Notes: generated from the sequence alone by a model not told the origin. Positions 1-6,655 are shown, counted from the stretch's first letter. The stretch is DNA of 7,007 bases from Oxalobacteraceae bacterium UBA7693 (GCA_002482715.1 DLGN01000046.1:1-7007), one strand, 5' to 3'. Numbers and translations are program-made.

Positions 1-515
1 CGTGAATTCGCCGCAACAAAATGCGATTGCTGGGCATGCACGCTAGCGCCCTCACAATTCGTAATGCGTTTATCGACTGCATACGCCGCCGCTTCAGTAC
101 GGCAAGCCAAATCAATCGCCTCTTCGGCAGTGACTAACCAAGGGTGAAATAACTTTAAATCTTGCGGATGCATTTCTAGCATCTCGGCATCTGGCAAACC
201 TGCGCAATCATCTTCGGCCGTAAAGCGCGCGATGTTGTAAGCGGCCTCAACAGTATCTTCCAAAGACTTCATAGAAAAATCAGATGTGCTGGCATTTCCG
301 CGCTTCTTGCCGACATAAACCGTGATTCCTATGCCTTTGTCGCGATTTTGCTCTATGGTTTCGACCTTGCCTTTACGTACACTAATCGACAAACCACCGC
401 CTTCGCTGACTTCTACCGCCGCATCTGTTGCACCTTTGTCACGGGCAATGCGCAGCATATCCTGGGTAATTTGTTTAAATTGATCCTGAGTATGGGTAAA
501 AACTGGTTTAGACAT
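1..515 (-). CDS. pmbA: PmbA/TldE metalloprotease subunit, 5' part (runs off left edge)
   Basis: The 171 N-terminal residues are visible; family members are about 450 residues, so the rest lies left of the window. Residues 40-80 carry the typical first-domain pattern of the PmbA/TldD family: a glycine-rich strand, VRKGKVETIE (47-56), then NRDKGIGITVYVGKKRG (57-73) and ASTSDF (75-80). TNCEGASV (152-159) matches the usual TNSEGAS segment, with Cys in place of Ser. In E. coli, TldD and TldE (PmbA) form a cytoplasmic heterodimeric zinc protease that matures microcin B17 and degrades the antitoxin CcdA; TldD carries the metal site. The start is the ATG at 513-515, where similarity begins; the ribosome binding site ahead of it is weak. 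The gene diverges from yjgA, an arrangement I recall from other Burkholderiales. I prefer PmbA to TldD from the N-terminal sequence and this neighbour. No frameshift is seen. Confidence 0.93.
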   Translation of the reverse strand, partial: MSKPVFTHTQDQFKQITQDMLRIARDKGATDAAVEVSEGGGLSISVRKGKVETIEQNRDKGIGITVYVGKKRGNASTSDFSMKSLEDTVEAAYNIARFTAEDDCAGLPDAEMLEMHPQDLKLFHPWLVTAEEAIDLACRTEAAAYAVDKRITNCEGASVHAQQSHFVAANS

Positions 516-551
516 AGCTTCTGTTTCTTTAGCTGAAAGGATAAAGAGAGT

Positions 552-560
552 ATCATAGCA
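552..560 (-). promoter_or_regulatory. Candidate extended -10 element for pmbA
   Basis: On the minus strand this reads TGCTATGAT: a TG dinucleotide one base ahead of TATGAT, which matches the TATAAT consensus at five of six positions. That is the sigma-70 extended -10 form, which can work without a good -35 box, and none is seen here. It lies 37 bases upstream of the pmbA start. It almost exactly overlaps a possible plus-strand -10 for yjgA (TATCAT, 551-556; poor -35 TTTAGC at 528-533, 17-base spacer). Predicted by eye only. Confidence 0.4.
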
Positions 561-592
561 GTCGTTTCAATAAGTTTATAGAAGATTTACCA

Positions 593-1201
593 ATGCCAAA
601 TCCGAATCGAGGCTCTTGCGGCTACCAGTCCAACGAGTTTGAACCAGAATACGACCGCCCTTCCAAATCCGAACTCAAGCGTCAAATGACGGCCCTACAA
701 AAAATGGGACAAGAGTTAGTGGATTCTGCGCGTGATCGCGTTAAACGCGTTCCTATGCCAGAAGATGTGCGCGACGCCATTCTGGAATGCCAGAACATCA
801 CCAACCACGAAGGCCGTCGTCGCCAAATGCAATTTGTCGGCAAAAAGATGCGTACCTTAGATGAAGCCGAAGTTACGCTGATTCAAAAAACCATCGATAG
901 CTGGAAAGGTGCTTCCAAATCCGAGACAGCCGCCATGCATTCGCTAGAACGCAAACGCGAAAAATTGCTGGCGAAAGATGAAGCCTTAACAGAATTAATG
1001 GCAGAAAATCCTGAGCTTGACGTACAGCATTTGCGCACCTTAATTCGCAATGCACGCAAAGAACAAGCAGAAAACAAGCCACCAAAAGCGTATCGCGAAA
1101 TCTTCCAGATCCTGAAAGAAATTCAAGCGAAAAATAAAGCCGCTACTGCATCAGAAGATGACGCAGAAAACGACGAAGATTCTGAAGATGACGACAATTG
1201 A
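593..1201 (+). CDS. yjgA: Ribosome maturation factor YjgA/DarP (DUF615)
   Basis: This is a 202-residue protein of the DUF615 family. It closely follows E. coli YjgA (about 183 residues), which associates with late 50S ribosomal precursors in the cytoplasm and aids large-subunit maturation. Landmarks are PSKSELKRQ (23-31), EGRRRQMQFVGKKMR (73-87), HLRTLIRNARKEQ (146-158) and NKPPKAYREIFQ (161-172); all have direct counterparts in the E. coli protein. The N-terminus is short and lacks the acidic head of the E. coli protein. Instead the C-terminus ends in an acidic tail (187-202) made almost entirely of Asp, Glu, Asn and Ser. The ATG at 593 is preceded by a weak purine-rich site (about 581-586). 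The gene is first in a cluster with mog, which starts inside its last codons. The family assignment is firm; the role is inferred from E. coli. Confidence 0.94.
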   Translation: MPNPNRGSCGYQSNEFEPEYDRPSKSELKRQMTALQKMGQELVDSARDRVKRVPMPEDVRDAILECQNITNHEGRRRQMQFVGKKMRTLDEAEVTLIQKTIDSWKGASKSETAAMHSLERKREKLLAKDEALTELMAENPELDVQHLRTLIRNARKEQAENKPPKAYREIFQILKEIQAKNKAATASEDDAENDEDSEDDDN

Positions 1202-1811
1202 TTTAGATCGTGCTCTGAGGATCGGCTTAGTGTCGATCTCTGATCGTGCTTCCAATGGTGTATATCAAGATCAAGGTCTTCCGGCTTTGCAAACTTGGTT
1301 TGGTTCTGCACTGAGCACGGCTTGGATAATGGAAACACGTTTAATCCCAGATGAACGTCCAGCGATCGAACAAGCTTTAATCGACCTAGTTGATCAAGCC
1401 CGCTGCGATCTGGTCATCACGACTGGCGGTACAGGTCCAGCACGACGCGATGTCACGCCAGAAGCGACGCTCGCCGTTGCGACCAAAGAAATGCCAGGTT
1501 TTGGTGAGCAAATGCGCCAAATCAGTTTGCAATTTGTGCCGACTGCCATCTTGTCGCGCCAAGTTGCCGTGATCCGAGAAACCGCTGATCACGCTGCATT
1601 AATTTTAAATTTGCCAGGTCAACCGAAGTCGATTAAAGAAACCTTAGAAGGTCTGAAGGATGCCGATGGCAAGCAACTGGTCGCTGGCATTTTTGCTGCT
1701 GTGCCTTATTGTATCGACTTGATTGGTGGCCCTTACGTCGAAACACATGAAGCGGTCTGCAAAGTATTCCGCCCAAAATCAGCGCTACGCTTAAAAATTT
1801 CTGAAGAATAA
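1188..1811 (+). CDS. mog: Molybdopterin adenylyltransferase MogA
   Basis: The 207-residue product matches E. coli MogA nearly end to end. MogA adenylylates molybdopterin with ATP, giving the activated intermediate that MoeA uses to insert molybdate; it is a cytoplasmic enzyme of molybdenum cofactor synthesis. Visible motifs are RIGLVSISDRAS (11-22), RLIPDE (51-56), TTGGTGPARRDVTPEA (78-93), MPGFGEQMRQIS (102-113), LPGQPKSIKE (142-151) and FRPKSA (194-199). Asp55 and Asp88 align with E. coli Asp49 and Asp82, described as functionally essential. I chose the ATG at 1188 because it puts RIGLVSISDRAS close to the N-terminus, as in E. coli, and gives a 14-base overlap with yjgA, suggesting coupled translation. 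An in-frame ATG at 1158 would add ten low-complexity residues (MTQKTTKILK) and is less likely. The next gene starts 17 bases after the stop. Confidence 0.95.
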   Translation: MTTIDLDRALRIGLVSISDRASNGVYQDQGLPALQTWFGSALSTAWIMETRLIPDERPAIEQALIDLVDQARCDLVITTGGTGPARRDVTPEATLAVATKEMPGFGEQMRQISLQFVPTAILSRQVAVIRETADHAALILNLPGQPKSIKETLEGLKDADGKQLVAGIFAAVPYCIDLIGGPYVETHEAVCKVFRPKSALRLKISEE

Positions 1812-1828
1812 AATTTCCTGAATAAATC

Positions 1829-2503
1829 ATGACGACTGAACTCTTAGAAACCGTAGAAATCGAAAGCGGCGCCAACCCTAGCGCCGCCATTATTTGGATG
1901 CATGGCTTAGGTGCCGATGCTAACGATTTTGTGCCTATCGTTAAAGAGCTCGATTTGCGCAATTGCCCGACGATTCGTTTTGTTTTTCCAAATGCGCCGC
2001 AAATTCCCGTCACCTTAAATGGTGGCTACATTATGCGTGCGTGGTATGACATTGCCGCTGCGGGCACTGACATCAATAAGCGTGAAGATGAAGCTGGCTT
2101 GCGCCTGTCGCAGCAGCAGATCAAAGCCTTGATTACACGTGAAAATGCGCGTGGCATTGCTACAGACAAAATCATCCTAGCTGGCTTTTCGCAAGGTTGC
2201 GCAATGAGCTTGCAAACTGGTTTGCGTCATCCACAAAAATTAGCCGGCATCATGGGTTTATCTGGGTACGTACCACTAGCAGATAAAGTCGGAGAAGAAC
2301 GTCATGTAGCAAATCAAAATACATCGATCTTCTTGGTGCATGGCACGGTTGATCCTGTCATTCCAATTCAACGCGCACAACAATCACGCGACCTGCTGAT
2401 TAGTTTGGGGTATCAGGTCGAGTGGCATGACTATTGGATGCAGCATTCAGTAGCGCCACAAGAAATTATCGACATCGGCAACTGGTTGCGTAAGGTTTTA
2501 TAA
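1829..2503 (+). CDS. Alpha/beta-hydrolase carboxylesterase (phospholipase/carboxylesterase family)
   Basis: This 224-residue protein is full length for the Abhydrolase_2 (PF02230) family, which includes Pseudomonas fluorescens carboxylesterase II (EstB) and eukaryotic acyl-protein thioesterases. These are cytoplasmic serine hydrolases of short acyl esters. WMHGLGADANDF (23-34) forms the oxyanion-hole region and GFSQGC (119-124) the nucleophile elbow with Ser121. HGTVDPVIP (171-179) supplies Asp175, and QHSV (205-208) supplies His206; the catalytic triad is therefore complete. NAPQIPVTLNGG (55-66) and RAWYDI (70-75) are also typical. Two residues look less common to me: Cys124 after the nucleophile elbow, where Gly or Ala is usual, and Gln205 before the catalytic His. 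No signal peptide is seen. It follows mog by 17 bases with only a weak ribosome binding site and is probably co-transcribed. The natural substrate cannot be told from sequence. Confidence 0.93.
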   Translation: MTTELLETVEIESGANPSAAIIWMHGLGADANDFVPIVKELDLRNCPTIRFVFPNAPQIPVTLNGGYIMRAWYDIAAAGTDINKREDEAGLRLSQQQIKALITRENARGIATDKIILAGFSQGCAMSLQTGLRHPQKLAGIMGLSGYVPLADKVGEERHVANQNTSIFLVHGTVDPVIPIQRAQQSRDLLISLGYQVEWHDYWMQHSVAPQEIIDIGNWLRKVL

Positions 2504-2519
2504 GAAGACCAACTCTGCG

Positions 2520-2554
2520 AAAAAATGGGCTACCCGCAGGTAGCCCATTTTTTT
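2520..2554. terminator. Bidirectional rho-independent terminator
   Basis: Bases 2520-2534 and 2539-2553 form a perfect 15-bp inverted repeat around the four-base loop CGCA. Its core is the GC-rich ATGGGCTACC / GGTAGCCCAT, flanked by six A on the left and seven T on the right (2548-2554). Each strand therefore reads a hairpin followed by a U run. It sits 16 bases after the carboxylesterase stop and about 75 bases past the stop of the convergent membrane-protein gene, as expected for a shared terminator. Confidence 0.93.
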
Positions 2555-2627
2555 ATTTCAGTCATAAAGACATTTGCACAAACTACGGCGCGTCTTTTAA
2601 ATCTGCGATACTCTACAGCGACTAGGT

Positions 2628-4358
2628 TCAATTTTTAAACGCGGGTAACTTCCAGTAAGTAATAGCACGCCACAACCACTCCATCGGGCCATAACGGAAT
2701 TTACTCAACCACCAATGGCTAAACAAAATTTGCACCACTACCACGAGCAGTACTACCACAACTTGGTGAGCACGTTCCATTCCGTAATAGCCTAAACCAT
2801 AGCTATAAAAAATAGCAGAGCAAATGATGGATTGCGACAAATAATTCGTCAAAGCCATACGACCATATGGCGCCAACAATTTGACCTTTGCAAACACGCC
2901 CTTGCTATGAAATAGAATGACGATTAAACCGACGTACCCCAAACATGCCGGCAAATTCCCCAGATACAGCAAACCCATCGCAAACATATAAGGATCATTT
3001 TCCAAACCAGCCACTGACGCAGTCGAGACAAAGCTCCCGGCAATGCCGATACCTATGCCGAACGGCAATCCTATCAATGTCATTGTCTTAAATTTAGACA
3101 AATGCGCCTGCGTATTTTGCATTATTCCAGATTGGACAAACCAATATCCGATTAAAAACATACAGCAAATCAAAACACTAAAAATGGCGACATTCGTCCA
3201 GTTCTCCGAGAACTCTTTGGCACGAAATGCTAAAGCTTCCGCGTAAGTGCCTTTTGACAAAATGACGACTTCCCGGCGATTGTCTTCTTGCTGTTTTTGA
3301 ATACGCTCGGCTTCTTTCTTTTTGTCTTCAGCACGCCGATCGGCCTTAGTTTTCTCAGACGCACTCGCCGTAGATTTTGAAGTAGCTTCAGAAGAATTCT
3401 CGGCGACAGATGACGCATCCGATTTGACACTTGCGGCAGATTTATTCAGTTGTTGAGTTTCATTAACTTTCTGCTTTGAAGCCTGCTCAGATCCGAAATA
3501 CTGCGCAGCACCACCTAAGGTCATCGATAGAAACAATGCGGTGTACAACAAACTACCAATCTTCCAACTACGCGCCTCTTTTGGTTGATGCGCACGATCC
3601 AGCAGAAAAGCAAACAAGAAAGCAAATAGACCAAAAAACAAGCTTGGACGCATTGATGCCATCGCTGGCACCAAAAAGCTCGCAACACCAAGCAAGAAAA
3701 GCACAGCACCAAGCATACACAGAATCACCGCAATAATAGGGCGATGCTTCGCAAAAATGAGCAGCGTTTTTTCATTGCGAATAAGAAATGCCATCGCACC
3801 AAACATGGCAAGCGCGGTCGCCAAAGCTGCCACTTTATTCAGCGCTGGTATCACAGCAATCAAGCCCAAAACAATCACAGCTATGGCAATCCAACGCGCC
3901 TTACCGAACAAGACAATCAACATGCCACATGCACCCATCGCATAACTAAATAAAATGTCACCGGGCCAAATCAAGATGTAATGTAAGACACCAAAAACGC
4001 CTAACGCCACTAAACGACGAAAATACGGTTGAAAAAAATCTTGCCCTTTTTCTTCAGCGCGCATCAACATCAGCGCAAAACCCATCCCAAACAAGAGGGA
4101 GAAAATGGTCCAAAACTTACCGGCAACAAAGTAAGAAACAAAATACGAAGCCAGCCAATTCGCACCACTTAATCCGGCTGGCATACCTTCGCCTAACTCA
4201 CCGACAGAACGATTGAAAAATTCGACGTTCATCAAAAAAATACCGATTAAGGCGAATCCCCGAATCACATCCAGAACCGCAATCCTGTCCTTTACCTCGA
4301 CTGGCGCGACAACGTGATTGGCGGCAATGTCTAGCGTAATTTCATTCTCTCTTTGCAT
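2628..4358 (-). CDS. DUF418/YeiB-family multi-pass membrane protein, downstream paralogue
   Basis: This 576-residue inner-membrane protein has about 12-14 hydrophobic segments. The N-terminal signature LDVIRGFALIGIFLMN (29-44) and WPGDILFSYA (131-140) are typical of YeiB-like proteins, which are grouped with transmembrane acyltransferases. The C-terminal DUF418 signature is GRMALTNYLSQSII (499-512), then ILFSHWW (544-550), FRYGPMEWLWR (554-564). E. coli YeiB, of about 385 residues and unknown function, has the same ends. The extra length comes from hydrophobic segments around 175-288 and a charged loop at about 291-365, followed by the family-like segment GTYAEALAFRAKEF (370-383). A good ribosome binding site (GAGGA on the minus strand, 4363-4367) sets the ATG at 4356-4358. 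A weak promoter candidate (TTGATG at 4401-4406, TAAGAC at 4378-4383, 17-base spacer) lies after the upstream gene's terminator. The substrate is unknown; an acyltransferase role is inference. Confidence 0.88.
   Translation of the reverse strand: MQRENEITLDIAANHVVAPVEVKDRIAVLDVIRGFALIGIFLMNVEFFNRSVGELGEGMPAGLSGANWLASYFVSYFVAGKFWTIFSLLFGMGFALMLMRAEEKGQDFFQPYFRRLVALGVFGVLHYILIWPGDILFSYAMGACGMLIVLFGKARWIAIAVIVLGLIAVIPALNKVAALATALAMFGAMAFLIRNEKTLLIFAKHRPIIAVILCMLGAVLFLLGVASFLVPAMASMRPSLFFGLFAFLFAFLLDRAHQPKEARSWKIGSLLYTALFLSMTLGGAAQYFGSEQASKQKVNETQQLNKSAASVKSDASSVAENSSEATSKSTASASEKTKADRRAEDKKKEAERIQKQQEDNRREVVILSKGTYAEALAFRAKEFSENWTNVAIFSVLICCMFLIGYWFVQSGIMQNTQAHLSKFKTMTLIGLPFGIGIGIAGSFVSTASVAGLENDPYMFAMGLLYLGNLPACLGYVGLIVILFHSKGVFAKVKLLAPYGRMALTNYLSQSIICSAIFYSYGLGYYGMERAHQVVVVLLVVVVQILFSHWWLSKFRYGPMEWLWRAITYWKLPAFKN
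3264..3488 (-). other. Ser/Ala-then-Lys/Arg/Glu-rich loop in the downstream DUF418 protein
   Basis: Residues 291-365 of the 576-residue protein lie between two hydrophobic segments (about 268-287 and 389-408) and contain no hydrophobic stretch until the last few residues. The first part is rich in Ser, Ala, Asn and Thr and looks disordered. The second, around residues 336-362, is rich in Lys, Arg, Glu and Gln and could form a charged helix. Only the flanks align with the paralogue. Confidence 0.75.
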
Positions 4359-4413
4359 ATCATCCTCAGTTTAAAAGGTCTTACCAGCTCACACGACTAG
4401 CATCAACAAAATC

Positions 4414-4442
4414 AAAAAGCGCCACGAACTTCATCGTGACGC
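4414..4442 (-). terminator. Rho-independent terminator between the two DUF418 genes
   Basis: Read on the minus strand, GCGTCACGA (4442-4434) pairs with TCGTGGCGC (4427-4419) around the six-base loop TGAAGT. All nine pairs form if one U-G wobble is allowed, and five T follow (4418-4414), then GATTTTG. It lies about 135 bases after the stop of the upstream gene and 55 bases before the start of the downstream one. The stem can extend (AATCAAA, 4410-4416, with TTTGATT, 4444-4450), and a further outer arm (4403-4411 with 4473-4481) surrounds it. Confidence 0.72.
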
Positions 4443-4575
4443 CTTTGATTTAAGCTTCTGTATTTAAGCTCGTTTTGTTGAGCATCGACATTTGAGCGAC
4501 TCTGAGTTAATTATGCCTCATTTACAAACTAACTAGACATTTTTTAATCATGAAATTCAAACCCCTAGTTCCTAG

Positions 4576-6408
4576 TTATTGGCTCACTTGTGGATACAAA
4601 TCTGTACGCTCGATTCTCATTGCCGGCATTTCCCAATATGTCACAGCGCGCCATACCCATTCCAAAGGACCGTAACGGAAACGTCCTAACCACCAATGAC
4701 TAAACAAAACTTGCAAGCAAATCACCGCAACCGCAAATCCCAGTTGCTGAGCACGGCCGAGACCAAAATTACCAAGACCCCAACCATAGAAGAAACTCGC
4801 TTGAATCACAGATTGCGTCAAATAGTTCGTCAAAGCCATGCGACCAAACGGCGCTAATACCTGGATCTTGGCAAATATTGAACCGCTATACAACATCAAC
4901 ACAACGATACTGACATACGCTAGACAAGTAGGTAAATTCGCCAAATTCAAGATCATCTGTGTCAATTGCCAACCATCGCCAGAGACACCCGCTGCATGAC
5001 TCACGGCAATGCTACTCGCCAATAAACTCATACCCCAACCCAAAGGCAATCCCAACAAAACGATCTGACGGAACAAGTGCAGATTTTCGCCAGCTTTCGT
5101 AATGACTTGGGCACGAACGAACCAGACGCCAATCAAAAACAATGCAATCGCTGCAAATGCCTGCCCTGCTGCGTTAAATGGGCCATCCATAAAATCGGCA
5201 AAGCGATGCTTAACGAAATCTGAATAACTGGCTTTCGTCATCGCTTGCAAATCTTTTTCAATATTTTTACGATTTTCATTGATACGATTGATCGTATCTG
5301 CATCGCGCTCTAATTTTTTCTGCGCTTCAGATTTTGGTGCTTCCGCCTTTTTCTTTTCCGCGACATCGCTGCCCTCCTTCAGATCTTTTTTCTCAGCTTT
5401 TTTTGCGTCGGCATCAGGACTTGCTTTTGCTAGTTTTTCCGCCGCCTCTTCTGCTTCCTTTTTCACTTGTTTTTCAGCGGCTAACTTGACCGCTTCTGGT
5501 GAGTTGAATACGCTGTTTAATGGCTGTTGATATGCAATCACACCAAACACCAAACCAATGGCAAATGGCAGACTATAAATCAACACACCAGCGCGCCAAA
5601 ATCGCGCCTCTGCTGGTTGATGAAATTTAGCAGATAAAAATGCGATGACGAAGAATGCAACCGTCATGCCCGTTAAGCCATTTCTTGCATCGCGCATTGC
5701 TGGCACAACCCAGCTAGCAATCGCAGCAAGTGTCAGCAAGCTCGCGATCACCAGGCAAATCGCAGAGAACAAAGGTATTTTCATACCAAGAAAGGAAACG
5801 ACTCTTTCATTACGAATAAAAATCGCGATGAAGCCCATAAAAGCAATTCCGCCAACCACTGCCGAAAACGATCCCATACCTGGAATGAAGCACACACCAA
5901 CTAAACCAACGATACTTGCGACCACCCATTTCCATTGCCCAAACAAAATAATTAACAAGCCGGCTGCGGTAAATGCATAGCTATATAAAATATCGCCAGG
6001 CCACAATAAGACATTGTGCAAAATCCCGAAGATTGCCAATGCAATAATTCGTCGGATATACGGTTTAATAAACGCCCGCCCAGTCGTTTCGGATCTGCTT
6101 AGCATTACCGCGAAGCCCATACCAAATAAAAGCGAGAAAATAGTCCAGAATTTACCTGCAACAAAGAAATTCACAAAGTAGCTGGCGAGCCAGTCAATGC
6201 CATGCACATCCGCCGGAATGCCGGTGCCCATGGTCAGAAACGATCGATTGAACCATTCGATGTTCATGAAGAAAATACCGATTAAGGCAAAACCACGAAT
6301 GACATCCAGAGCCTGGATGCGTTCACTCGCTTTAATCGGTTTCAAGGCAGGAAATGTACTGGGAGGGGTGCTGTTCGGACTACCCGTATGTAGAGACTGT
6401 TCCATCAT
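4576..6408 (-). CDS. DUF418/YeiB-family multi-pass membrane protein, upstream paralogue
   Basis: This 610-residue inner-membrane protein is a clear paralogue of the next gene downstream. Shared landmarks are LDVIRGFALIGIFFMNIEWF (34-53), GKFWTIFSLLFGMGFAVML (85-103), WPGDILYSYA (136-145), GRMALTNYLTQSVI (522-535), VLFSHWWLGRFRYGPLEW (567-584). It differs by a 30-residue Ser/Thr/Pro-rich head, a Lys/Glu/Ala-rich loop at about 304-388 that does not align with the other copy, and a longer polar C-terminus. ASYSDFVKHRFADF (393-406) corresponds to the family-like segment after the loop. About 12-14 membrane segments are visible. The start is the first of two adjacent ATG codons (6406-6408 and 6403-6405); neither has a clear Shine-Dalgarno site, and the leader is A-rich. 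It diverges from the acylase gene at 6656. No function is established; membership in the transmembrane acyltransferase group suggests transfer of an acyl group across or at the membrane. Confidence 0.88.
   Translation of the reverse strand: MMEQSLHTGSPNSTPPSTFPALKPIKASERIQALDVIRGFALIGIFFMNIEWFNRSFLTMGTGIPADVHGIDWLASYFVNFFVAGKFWTIFSLLFGMGFAVMLSRSETTGRAFIKPYIRRIIALAIFGILHNVLLWPGDILYSYAFTAAGLLIILFGQWKWVVASIVGLVGVCFIPGMGSFSAVVGGIAFMGFIAIFIRNERVVSFLGMKIPLFSAICLVIASLLTLAAIASWVVPAMRDARNGLTGMTVAFFVIAFLSAKFHQPAEARFWRAGVLIYSLPFAIGLVFGVIAYQQPLNSVFNSPEAVKLAAEKQVKKEAEEAAEKLAKASPDADAKKAEKKDLKEGSDVAEKKKAEAPKSEAQKKLERDADTINRINENRKNIEKDLQAMTKASYSDFVKHRFADFMDGPFNAAGQAFAAIALFLIGVWFVRAQVITKAGENLHLFRQIVLLGLPLGWGMSLLASSIAVSHAAGVSGDGWQLTQMILNLANLPTCLAYVSIVVLMLYSGSIFAKIQVLAPFGRMALTNYLTQSVIQASFFYGWGLGNFGLGRAQQLGFAVAVICLQVLFSHWWLGRFRYGPLEWVWRAVTYWEMPAMRIERTDLYPQVSQ
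5245..5499 (-). other. Lys/Glu/Ala-rich helical loop in the upstream DUF418 protein
   Basis: Residues 304-388 of the 610-residue protein lie between hydrophobic segments at about 272-292 and 412-431. The stretch is dominated by Ala, Lys, Glu and Asp (for example AEKQVKKEAEEAAEKLAKAS, 311-330), with helix-breaking SPDAD and APKS interruptions, which suggests a long charged or coiled-coil helix. It occupies the same place as the Ser/Ala-rich loop of the paralogue but shares no evident sequence with it. Confidence 0.75.
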
Positions 6409-6575
6409 GATTTTTATTTTCAGGTTAGGTTAAACCCAGACTTCCCAATCTAGGCTATAGAGGAACACAACCGTTAAGAAGACACGATCGCATCAAGCAA
6501 GCTGCATACTATGTCAATATAAAAACATAAACCAACAAGTTGCGATGAAATGCAAAATCAAGGGAATGAAATTGG

Positions 6576-6604
6576 TTTAATCAGCCCTGTATTGGCTCTA
6601 TACT
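6576..6604 (+). promoter_or_regulatory. Candidate promoter for the acylase gene
   Basis: TATACT at 6599-6604 matches the sigma-70 -10 consensus at five of six positions. A weak -35 (TTTAAT, 6576-6581; three of six) lies 17 bases upstream. It is 51 bases ahead of the acylase ATG within the 247-base divergent intergenic region (6409-6655). The rest of that region is AT-rich, and I see no convincing operator, riboswitch or small gene in it. Confidence 0.3.
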
Positions 6605-6655
6605 GAGCATGTGCTGTTGTAAATCACCTAAAATTAATGTCTCTAAAGAAATTAC

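Noticed and set aside
348..536. 62-codon plus-strand open frame near the left edge
   Set aside because: It is antisense to the recognisable N-terminal domain of pmbA and crosses its start.
1633..2013. 126-codon minus-strand open frame
   Set aside because: It overlaps the strongly conserved mog and carboxylesterase genes in antisense and resembles no family I know.
4564..4577. Tandem 7-base repeat CCTAGTT at the 3' end of the upstream DUF418 gene
   Set aside because: Two short copies are within chance expectation and show no link to a site-specific element.
5279..5530. Plus-strand open frame rich in Ser, Phe and Ala
   Set aside because: It is the antisense of the Lys/Glu/Ala-rich loop of the upstream DUF418 gene; its odd composition follows from the codons on the other strand, and no ribosome binding site or family is seen.
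5645..5980. 111-codon plus-strand open frame
   Set aside because: It is antisense to the conserved membrane core of the upstream DUF418 gene and has no recognisable domain.
2628..6408. Possible composite mobile element, since two similar genes flank a gap
   Set aside because: The similar genes are direct membrane-protein paralogues. There are no transposase, terminal inverted repeats or target duplications.
6512..6517. Perfect minus-strand TTGACA, a possible -35 for the upstream DUF418 gene
   Set aside because: No acceptable -10 element lies 16-18 bases downstream on the minus strand (the sequence there is GATGCG), so a promoter is not supported.
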